Under the pieces are notes generated by a model that was not told the DNA's origin, made no database searches, and saw only the letters and a program-made list of their open reading frames with translations. Position numbers and translations under genes: made by a program. A stretch of DNA of 23,429 nt from a virus: the IMG/VR virus record IMGVR_UViG_3300044846_005683, positions 1 to 23,429 of that record; one strand, 5' to 3'. This document shows, piece by piece, positions 14,709 through 21,727 of this stretch. How positions within the stretch are numbered: position 1 is the first letter of the stretch; the number at the start of each line of letters is the position of its first letter.

Positions 14709-15439
14709 TATTTTTGATTTTTTTGCAATGTAAACGCCCAAATTAGATTTGGAGAATATGGATTATTTGTTGATGCATATTGCATTGTTGTTGCGTCAAT
14801 TGATGTTTCAAACCAATCATTAAAATTTTCAGAAAAATAAAATGTATTTTCAATGTTACATTTATTTCTAGTTGCCAATTGTTCAATCAATTGTATTCTA
14901 TCACAATCATATCTTCGAAGAAATGGCATCTTATTACCAGGATTAATATCACCAGACATTATTGGTTGTCCAGCTGGAACTGTAATAATTATTTTTGCAT
15001 CTTCTGAATCATCCAATAACGTTATCATTTTTTCTATTGCACGTAAATCATGATTCCATCGAATAAAATCATCGCCGGCGTACTCACCAGAAAATCCTGA
15101 AAATTCTGCAAAATTCATTCCGAAATGTTCTAATACATTAATACATATAATATATTTGTATTTTGTTTCTTCATCAGCTTCGATAAAATCTTGTTGTATA
15201 AATGAAACTCTGTTATCAGTATCGATAATATATTCTAATGTACTTTTAGCACCCATAGGCATAATATCAGTACATAAACATGAATCAAATGGTCTTTTTA
15301 AAACTGCTTGAAGAATTCCTTCAGTTGCAATACGTTCTCCAACAATTAAAATTTTATCAGATTCAACTTGTTTTTCTAGTTCGCGTTCTAGATATGGTAT
15401 TTCGACTAATTTAGTACCTTTTATTTCAAATTTATTCAT
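14708..15439 (-). CDS. Class I SAM-dependent methyltransferase
   Basis: This 243-aa protein has a class I methyltransferase core: KILIVGERIATEG (29-41) as the SAM-binding motif I variant, LCTDIMP (55-61) with the acidic residue at the end of strand 2, a DF acidic site near 84, and ICINVLEHFG (98-107) as motif IV/post-I of the NVLEH type. IIITVPAGQPIMSGD follows. It probably methylates a sugar hydroxyl in the glycan; a terminal O-methyl group is a common cap that stops chain growth. It overlaps the upstream gene by 4 nt, and an AAAGGA ribosome binding site precedes its ATG. Confidence 0.82.
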   Translation of the reverse strand: MNKFEIKGTKLVEIPYLERELEKQVESDKILIVGERIATEGILQAVLKRPFDSCLCTDIMPMGAKSTLEYIIDTDNRVSFIQQDFIEADEETKYKYIICINVLEHFGMNFAEFSGFSGEYAGDDFIRWNHDLRAIEKMITLLDDSEDAKIIITVPAGQPIMSGDINPGNKMPFLRRYDCDRIQLIEQLATRNKCNIENTFYFSENFNDWFETSIDATTMQYASTNNPYSPNLIWAFTLQKNQK

Positions 15440-16446
15440 ATATTTCCTTTTTTAATAGTTTCTTTAAAGATATCATACATTTTTAATTTCCACAATTCTA
15501 AATCATAATATTTTGTATAATTTTCTTTTGCTACTTTACTACAATGCATAAAAAATTCAGAGTCTGTGTTAAGTTTATAAGCTAATTGCCTAGCCATATC
15601 AATATCTTCAACATCAACTGATAATTCTGGATGACATAATTTTTGTGTATCTAATTTTTTATTTCCTATACATGGAATTCCAAAATAAGCACAATTTAAA
15701 CTAAATGTACCTGCTGCTACGGTTGGCATTAAATGTATTGCATATTTGAATGTAGACAATTGTTTCATCCATTCTACCCACATTAATCTAGGTAAATGAT
15801 TTAATCCTTCGATATGTTCTTCATTTGTTCGTTTAGAATGAGAATCTTGAGTCCATTTTTCTCCATCAAATTCATTTGCAACGATAAAGCTCTGAAAGCC
15901 GCCGTACCATCTAGAAAAATTACCTCCAATGATAACATTGTCTGTTTTATAATTTATGAAGTTTTGCAAATGGTGTTCAATCATTAATGTTGGCATAACT
16001 TCGACTGTCTTATTTGGAAATAAACCTTTATACCATAAAACATCACTTTCATTGTGTGCCAATAATAAATCAAAATCATTTAACTTATTATAATAATTAA
16101 ATTGTACATTTAAGTCATATTCATTGAATAACCAAATCGGGCCTTCTTGCATATGACAAATAATTTTATTATTAGATTTTAATACATTGACTAAATCAGT
16201 TTCTAAAATAGATCCTAATACATCATGTTTTCTAGCTGATATTTCTACGCCATGGGTATCTACCATAACATTGCCCTGCGGGAACAATATAATGACAATG
16301 TCATACCCAATAATTGAATTATAATTTTGTATATTATAATGATCTGCATCTAATGCATGCATCCAAGCAAATTCCGTACGCATATTAGTGTGATCTGCAG
16401 GAATCTTTCCTTCAAATCCCATCTCTGTTAAAAATGCTATTTTCAT
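15436..16446 (-). CDS. GT-B-like glycosyltransferase, family uncertain
   Basis: This 336-aa protein has the shape of a GT-B enzyme: an N-terminal Rossmann-like half (MKIAFLTEMG at the start, later IICHMQEGPIW and DLLLAHNES) and a C-terminal half with VIIGGNFSRWYGG and IHLMPTVAAGTFSLNCAYFG followed by IPCIGN. The last segment corresponds to the donor-binding region (usually an E-x7-E motif), but the acidic residues are not in their usual places. A GT4/GT1-like transferase is the best reading; the donor is unknown. A GGAG ribosome binding site lies about 8 nt before the ATG, and the start overlaps the gmd stop by 4 nt. Confidence 0.72.
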   Translation of the reverse strand: MKIAFLTEMGFEGKIPADHTNMRTEFAWMHALDADHYNIQNYNSIIGYDIVIILFPQGNVMVDTHGVEISARKHDVLGSILETDLVNVLKSNNKIICHMQEGPIWLFNEYDLNVQFNYYNKLNDFDLLLAHNESDVLWYKGLFPNKTVEVMPTLMIEHHLQNFINYKTDNVIIGGNFSRWYGGFQSFIVANEFDGEKWTQDSHSKRTNEEHIEGLNHLPRLMWVEWMKQLSTFKYAIHLMPTVAAGTFSLNCAYFGIPCIGNKKLDTQKLCHPELSVDVEDIDMARQLAYKLNTDSEFFMHCSKVAKENYTKYYDLELWKLKMYDIFKETIKKGNI

Positions 16447-17426
16447 TTATAAAACTCCATCCAATATGCAATCATTTCATCAAGCATTGATTCAAATGTA
16501 TAATCAGGTTCCCAACCGGTTGCTGTTTTTAATTTAGTACAATCTCCTTTGAGATCATGTAATTCTTCAGGTCTTAAAAATTTTGAATCAGCTTTTACAT
16601 ATTCTCTCCAATTCAAATCCAATTTAGAAAAAACATATTCGCATAAATATTGCACCGAATGTGATATACCCGTTGAACAAACAAAATCATTTGGTTCATC
16701 TAATTGTAATATCATCCACATTGCACGTACATAATCTTTTGCGTGACCCCAATCTCTCGTAGCACTTAAATTACCTAACCGCAATTGATCGGATAAACCT
16801 AATTTAATTTTTACGGCTTCTTTTACTACTTTATTTGTTACGAAATTTGTTCCGCGTCTAGGCGATTCGTGATTGAATAAAATGCCGTTAGATACGAACA
16901 TTTTATATGAATTACGGTAGTTTCTACTTATGTTGTATGCAAATACCTTAGCACATCCATAGGGAGATACTGGATTCATTGCCGTAGTTTCTCTTTGATA
17001 TCCATCTGTGTCGATTGTATTCCCAAACATTTCCGATGATGATGCTTGATAAACTTTACAATCTGGTTTTGATAGTTTAACTGCTTCTAAAAGATTTAAT
17101 GCACCCAACCCAGTTACGTTAGCTGTATATAAAGGTTGATCGAAACTAATTCTTACGTGGGATTGTGCTGCTAAATTATAAATTTCGTCTGGTTGTATTT
17201 CTTGAATAACTCGTATCAATGATGATAAGTCTGACATATCAGCATAATGCAATTTTAATCTAGAATATACTTTATCTAATCGCGCTGTCTGATTTTCTGA
17301 TACAGAATTTCTTTTTAGAATCCCGTGGACCTCATATCCTTTTTCTAATAAAAATTCAGATAAATACGAACCATCTTGTCCGTTGATACCTGTAATAAGT
17401 GCTATTTTATTTCCTTGCTGTGTCAT
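16443..17426 (-). CDS. gmd: GDP-mannose 4,6-dehydratase
   Basis: This 327-aa SDR matches GDP-mannose 4,6-dehydratase closely. It has ALITGINGQDGSYLSEFLLE (9-28), KRNSVSENQTARLD (38-51), AAQSHV (86-91), the catalytic SSSEMFG (129-135), Y156GCAK160 and the family-specific NHESPRRGTNFVTNK (185-199). It also has SATRDWGHAKDYV and KFLRPEELHDLKGD later. It converts GDP-D-mannose to GDP-4-keto-6-deoxy-mannose in the cytoplasm, the first step to GDP-L-fucose. It is shorter than E. coli Gmd (373 aa) but within the bacterial range. The start overlaps the fcl gene by 20 nt and there is no better in-frame start downstream. GDP-mannose must come from the host or from genes outside the window. Confidence 0.95.
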   Translation of the reverse strand: MTQQGNKIALITGINGQDGSYLSEFLLEKGYEVHGILKRNSVSENQTARLDKVYSRLKLHYADMSDLSSLIRVIQEIQPDEIYNLAAQSHVRISFDQPLYTANVTGLGALNLLEAVKLSKPDCKVYQASSSEMFGNTIDTDGYQRETTAMNPVSPYGCAKVFAYNISRNYRNSYKMFVSNGILFNHESPRRGTNFVTNKVVKEAVKIKLGLSDQLRLGNLSATRDWGHAKDYVRAMWMILQLDEPNDFVCSTGISHSVQYLCEYVFSKLDLNWREYVKADSKFLRPEELHDLKGDCTKLKTATGWEPDYTFESMLDEMIAYWMEFYK

Positions 17427-18306
17427 AATTTTCTTTAAACCAATGTACTGTTTCTCTTATACCTTCTTCAATTGAAGTAAATTCAAACTTCGGAAGATAT
17501 GATTTTAATTTGCTGTTATCCGATGGTTTTCTAAATTGTCCATCAGGTTTAGTTGTATCAAATATAACTTTTCCTTTAAATTCAAATTCTTTTACTAATA
17601 AATCTACCAAATCCATAATACTAATTTCATTCGAAGTACTAAATATGATTGGTTCCGATTCATCATAATTATGTAATGCCCATTCTGCTAACTTTGCTAC
17701 ATCTTTAGAAAAGATAAATTCTCGTAATGGCTTTCCGGTGCCCCAAACAATGAAATCTTCATTACGTTGTTGAGCTAAGTATAATTTATGCATTAACATA
17801 GGAATTACGTGTCCATGCTCTAATGAAAAATTATCATTAGGACCATATATATTGCATGGTATTACTGATGTATACTTTACTCCATATTGTTCTCGGTATG
17901 CTCTAATTTGAATATCAGCCATTCTTTTTGCATATGCATACGGATAATTTGAAAAATGAGGCTCACCCAAATGTATTTTTTTCTCTGTTAGCGGATATTC
18001 AATATTATCTGGAAATATACATGTAGATAAAAATGAAACTAAATTCGTAACTCCATGTTTTCTAGCAGATTCGATAACATTTGTATTAATCAAAATATTG
18101 TCATGAAAATACTCACCCTTGTAATTCATATTTCCGCCTAATCCACCAACTTTTGCTGCACAATGTATTACGTGTGTTGGTTGATATTTAGAAAACATTG
18201 CATCACATGTATTAGAATCAGTTAAATTATAATTTCGCCCGACTTTTACATCTGCATATATTGCAGATCCAACTAAACCAGTACCACCGGTAACTAATCT
18301 TTTCAT
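17407..18306 (-). CDS. fcl: GDP-L-fucose synthase
   Basis: This 299-aa SDR carries out the epimerase-reductase step from GDP-4-keto-6-deoxy-mannose to GDP-L-fucose. Motifs: LVTGGTGLVGSAI (4-16), HCAAKVGGLGGN (48-59), LSTCIFP (93-99) with Ser94 and Cys96, YAYAK (123-127) as Tyr-x3-Lys, YGPNDNF (154-160) and VWGTGKPLREF. The C-terminal part (DTTKPDGQFRKPSDNSKLK and ending DTARK) looks more like the animal FX/GFUS type than E. coli WcaG. The His that acts as acid/base in E. coli (His179) appears to be Tyr176 here, as I align it from memory. The gene lies between the RfbH-type gene (4-nt overlap) and gmd (20-nt overlap). Confidence 0.95.
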   Translation of the reverse strand: MKRLVTGGTGLVGSAIYADVKVGRNYNLTDSNTCDAMFSKYQPTHVIHCAAKVGGLGGNMNYKGEYFHDNILINTNVIESARKHGVTNLVSFLSTCIFPDNIEYPLTEKKIHLGEPHFSNYPYAYAKRMADIQIRAYREQYGVKYTSVIPCNIYGPNDNFSLEHGHVIPMLMHKLYLAQQRNEDFIVWGTGKPLREFIFSKDVAKLAEWALHNYDESEPIIFSTSNEISIMDLVDLLVKEFEFKGKVIFDTTKPDGQFRKPSDNSKLKSYLPKFEFTSIEEGIRETVHWFKENYDTARK

Positions 18307-19619
18307 TTTAACTCACTAAAAAATTTATCTACAATTGTACCAATGTATTCAATTTGTTGCTCTGTAATTACGGGACTACAACCTAAAAAGAATGTGTCAG
18401 TCGTTACTTTTCGTGCTACCGGAAAATCTTTGATTACTTGTTCAGAATCCATGATTCCTTGGTATGCTGGTTGCAACATAATGTTACCTGCAAAATATGG
18501 ACGTGTTTGAATTTTATTTGATTCTAAAAATTGGCAAAAATCTGCTCTACTAAATCCAGCTCCATCTTTTACTGTCAATGCAACTGCAAACCAATCTGGA
18601 TCTGCACCATCAGTTGCTTTAGGTAAAATAAAATATTCACTGTATTTTTCAAAGATAGAAGTAATTAATTTATGATTCTTTCTTCGAATTTGGCCTATTT
18701 CTTCTAATTTTTGCATTTGCACAAATGCCATGGCAGCTTGCATTTCAATTGGCTTTAAATTATAACCAATTTCTTCATAAACATATTTGTGATCAAATAC
18801 ATCATCCGGTAATGCTGGTAACCAATTATTGAATCTTTGATTACACATACCACATTCAAGTTGGTTTTGTTTACCTACACAATAACATCCACGACCCCAG
18901 TCTCTAAAACTTCTTAGGATGCGTTCTGTTTCCATATCATTACACGCTACAAATCCACCTTCACCCATTGTGATATGATGTGCTGGGTAAAATGAACAAC
19001 TTGCCATTTTACCATATGAACCTAGCATTTGCCCTTTATATGAAGACCCTAATGCATCGCAACAATCTTCTAAGAAAATTAAATTGTATTTTTCAACTAA
19101 TTCCATTAAACGATCCATGTTCGGCGGATTACCTAATACGTGAGCAAAGGTAATTACTTTAATTTCTGGATCTTCTTTTAATTTCTGTTCTACCTGGTCT
19201 AAATCCAAATTTAATGAATCTAATTCAATATCAACGAATACAGGAGTGAATCCTAATTGTAATATCGGATTAATTGTTGTAGGAAATCCAGCTATCGGAG
19301 TCAATACTTTAGTGCCTTTAGGCAAATTCATACCCCGTTTCGATGTTAATGCTGCTAACATCAATAAATTGGCGCTAGAACCACTATTAGTTAAAATACC
19401 TAATTTTTTACCTAATCTTTTAGGAAATCTAGATTCAAATCGAATGCCTTCTTGATTTAATACTAACCAACCTCCTAGCAAAGTTTTTACTGCGGCTACA
19501 TATTCTTTTTCATCAAAATAATTACCTGCATATTGTACTAAATCTTTTCCTGGAATCCATTCTTTCTTAGAATCCTTTTCTTTAATATATTGTTCTACTA
19601 GATTTAAAATTTCATCCAT
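18303..19619 (-). CDS. rfbH: RfbH-type 4-keto-6-deoxyhexose 3-dehydrase (PLP, [2Fe-2S])
   Basis: This 438-aa DegT/DnrJ-family PLP protein has the size and marks of RfbH/DdhC (E1), not of ordinary aminotransferases. The PLP lysine is replaced by His in FYPAHHITMGEGG (210-222), and Asp185 (LEDCCDALGS) should hold the pyridine nitrogen. Four cysteines follow the known E1 iron-sulfur spacing: C187-x57-C245-x1-C247-x8-C256, where Yersinia E1 is reported as x57, x1, x7; C259 is another candidate ligand. HKYVYEEIGYNLKP (277-290) is also typical. It would remove the C3 hydroxyl of a 4-keto-6-deoxy nucleotide sugar. No E3 reductase gene is in the window, so electrons must come from the host or elsewhere. 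The start follows a gap-free junction with the 52-aa gene. Confidence 0.9.
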   Translation of the reverse strand: MDEILNLVEQYIKEKDSKKEWIPGKDLVQYAGNYFDEKEYVAAVKTLLGGWLVLNQEGIRFESRFPKRLGKKLGILTNSGSSANLLMLAALTSKRGMNLPKGTKVLTPIAGFPTTINPILQLGFTPVFVDIELDSLNLDLDQVEQKLKEDPEIKVITFAHVLGNPPNMDRLMELVEKYNLIFLEDCCDALGSSYKGQMLGSYGKMASCSFYPAHHITMGEGGFVACNDMETERILRSFRDWGRGCYCVGKQNQLECGMCNQRFNNWLPALPDDVFDHKYVYEEIGYNLKPIEMQAAMAFVQMQKLEEIGQIRRKNHKLITSIFEKYSEYFILPKATDGADPDWFAVALTVKDGAGFSRADFCQFLESNKIQTRPYFAGNIMLQPAYQGIMDSEQVIKDFPVARKVTTDTFFLGCSPVITEQQIEYIGTIVDKFFSELK

Positions 19620-19620
19620 G

Positions 19621-19779
19621 TTATTTTTTATTTAAATTTATAAATTCCCTAATAGCCTTACCTAACTCAGCATCATTAGGATATTGTTTAACAAATGTTT
19701 CTATAACTTCCATTCTCAAAGTTTCATGTTTTTCTTTTAAGAATTCATATTCTAAGTCGGTATAAGTTTCATTACTCAT
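19621..19779 (-). CDS. Small helical protein, 52 aa, unknown
   Basis: An ATG at 19779 opens a 52-codon frame (starting MSNETYTDLEYEFLKEKHET) ending at a TAA 1 nt before the ATG of the RfbH-type gene. The start overlaps the stop of the GT2 gene upstream by 4 nt (ATGA), as for most real junctions here, and the frame fills the only gap between the two genes. The product is acidic-basic, highly helical, with no membrane segment or Cys, and has an NDAELGKAIREFINLNK end. It might be a small adaptor. No homology is recognised. Confidence 0.65.
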   Translation of the reverse strand: MSNETYTDLEYEFLKEKHETLRMEVIETFVKQYPNDAELGKAIREFINLNKK

Positions 19780-20423
19780 AATGTTTCATAATAACTATTT
19801 TGTTTTATTTGACGATCGATTGTTTTAGGATGATACAAAGCCCATTCTTCTTCCATTGGTAGATAAGCGAATTGTTTATGCCCATCTAAACGCTCATGAA
19901 CTTTATTCATCCATTTTATATCGGATACATTTCTATAGATCCTAGTTTGAAAATCAGGCCAATTGACCCAACTTTTCTCATCTACCCTCCATCCCCATTT
20001 TTGAATATGTTCAGATGTTAACCCGGCTACTGTATTTACTCTTGGTACAATATATAAATCAACAGCTGAATTATGTTCTAATATGGAGGGTAAGTTGATG
20101 ATTAGATTTTCATTAGGAATTTCATCAGAATCTATTTGAAAGATATAATCGCCTGTACATTGTTGAGTTAAATGGTTTTTAAATGCTGCAAAATCATTGT
20201 TTAATGGGTTAAATATAACTCGGCAATGCCCTTGCTCATTATGCTTCATAATATACTGCCAAACTAATTTTTTAGCTTCTGGCATACTATTAAGATCGGC
20301 TACAGACAAATCCATTTGAATAACAATTTCGTCTTGAGGTCGTTTATGTTCTAACAAAAAAGTTAATAATCGTTGAATTTCGATGAATTCATTACAAACC
20401 GTAATTGCGTATGATATCTTCAT
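19776..20423 (-). CDS. GT2 glycosyltransferase
   Basis: This 215-aa GT-A protein of the GT2 family has ISYAITVCNEF (3-13), the nucleotide-binding strand EIVIQMD (32-38), the metal motif FQIDSDEIP (95-103) with D98-x-D100, and then NWPDFQTRIYRN, IKWMNKVHERLDG and LYHPKT. The WP-x-F-Q-x-R-I-Y-R and VHE features are shared with short LPS-core type GT2 enzymes such as WaaE. Donor and acceptor are unknown. It follows the second GT4 gene after a 23-nt gap and overlaps the 52-aa gene by 4 nt. Confidence 0.85.
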   Translation of the reverse strand: MKISYAITVCNEFIEIQRLLTFLLEHKRPQDEIVIQMDLSVADLNSMPEAKKLVWQYIMKHNEQGHCRVIFNPLNNDFAAFKNHLTQQCTGDYIFQIDSDEIPNENLIINLPSILEHNSAVDLYIVPRVNTVAGLTSEHIQKWGWRVDEKSWVNWPDFQTRIYRNVSDIKWMNKVHERLDGHKQFAYLPMEEEWALYHPKTIDRQIKQNSYYETL

Positions 20424-20446
20424 AACATATTATAAGAAATTATTTA

Positions 20447-21727
20447 TTATTCACCAACCTTTTGTAATTTTGGCAATTCTAATTTTTTAAGTTTTGGCAA
20501 TTGCAATTGTACGGGTTTTGGTAATCTGTCTACAAGTACATCGACTTTACTTAAAACACTTTCATATGTTGTTTTTACTGCAGTTTTAGAGAATGTTGAA
20601 TTAACAAAATAACGTTGTCGTTTAGCTAAATCGCACCATTTTTTATAATTCTTTTCAACTTCTTTTATTAATTTTTCTGCATATGCATAATCAGGAGAAA
20701 ACCATTTTGCTTCACCAATTAGAAAATCATTTTGAGCTGAAGGATGTATTGGAGTTAAACCGCCTGGTATTTCACAAATAAAATCTTTTTTAAGAAAATC
20801 GGCTTGACCTGAATAATGTGGTGCAATTATAGGTTTTCCTGTAGTAGAAAATTCTAACAATGGTCGACCAAATCCTTCTGCTTTTGTGAATGATATCATT
20901 GCTTTTACTTTTGGATGATTATACAATGCATTCATTTCATCATCAGTTAATTCACCATGTAACAGATATACATTAGGCAACTTTGCAGTACCGAATATAT
21001 CTCGAATCTGGTTGATTTTATTTTCAATTTCTAGTCGATCCATGGTTGAGTACGTAGCTCCACTCGTTTTTAATATAAGAGCGGGCGCCGATTTTGTATT
21101 TTTATATGTGTCGAAGAAACAATGAATCAATCCACTTAAATTTTTACGATCTTGGCCTATTGCACCAGTCAACCAATGCCCTACTGCTAAAAATGCAAAT
21201 GATTCTGAAATTTCATCTAATTGCGGCAACATGTTTTTTGCATTAGTTGCTGATAACGATTTTGTTGAATATACCGTTTCATCAAAATATTCAGGAATTA
21301 CTTCAATTGGTGTAGTAAGTAATTTACCTTTCGTTCTTGCTGTATTTTCAAATACGTTTTTGGTAAATTCAGATGGAACTATTACCAATTGCATCGAATT
21401 AAGATTGTCAATCCATGATTCTGGACAAACATCTCCTTCAGTACCTGCAGTTATTCCGATATTAAGTTTTCCTACTGCCTGGAATTCATTTGGAACAGTT
21501 ATTTGAATCCAAACATCCGGTTGTTCTGTTAATGGCAACGGAACAATTCTTAGTTGAAGATCTGTTGATATTGGATATGTCATTGGTGTATGACCCCATG
21601 GCAATGAAACTAATTTAATGTCCCATTCATTTCCTCGTTGTTCTATAAAATTTGTTATGATTTCACGAGCGTGATGACCATAACCTGATTGTGTCGCTAC
21701 TGGCGATGCTATAACTACTTTTCTCAT
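20447..21727 (-). CDS. GT4 glycosyltransferase with LPKLKK tail
   Basis: This 426-aa GT-B enzyme has an N-terminal glycine-loop SPVATQSGYGHHARE (8-22) and the GT4 retaining signature: AVGHWLTGAIGQDRKN (181-196), LLHGELTDDEM (255-265), and SFTKAEGFGRPLLEFSTTGK (279-298) containing the E284-x7-E292 pair. After the catalytic domain ends, residues 402-426 form a repetitive tail with PKPVQLQLPKLKKLELPKLQ, a motif shared with the start of the protein encoded just upstream (MELPKLKK). The two GT4 genes overlap by 1 nt (TAATG). The tail may be a docking peptide. The sugar donor is unknown. Confidence 0.87.
   Translation of the reverse strand: MRKVVIASPVATQSGYGHHAREIITNFIEQRGNEWDIKLVSLPWGHTPMTYPISTDLQLRIVPLPLTEQPDVWIQITVPNEFQAVGKLNIGITAGTEGDVCPESWIDNLNSMQLVIVPSEFTKNVFENTARTKGKLLTTPIEVIPEYFDETVYSTKSLSATNAKNMLPQLDEISESFAFLAVGHWLTGAIGQDRKNLSGLIHCFFDTYKNTKSAPALILKTSGATYSTMDRLEIENKINQIRDIFGTAKLPNVYLLHGELTDDEMNALYNHPKVKAMISFTKAEGFGRPLLEFSTTGKPIIAPHYSGQADFLKKDFICEIPGGLTPIHPSAQNDFLIGEAKWFSPDYAYAEKLIKEVEKNYKKWCDLAKRQRYFVNSTFSKTAVKTTYESVLSKVDVLVDRLPKPVQLQLPKLKKLELPKLQKVGE

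Noticed and set aside
14709-14741. Longer start (14741) for the GT2-GT10 fusion gene
   Set aside because: The ATG at 14708 forms a TAATG overlap with the upstream stop, like other junctions here, and begins right before the first conserved strand of the GT2 domain.
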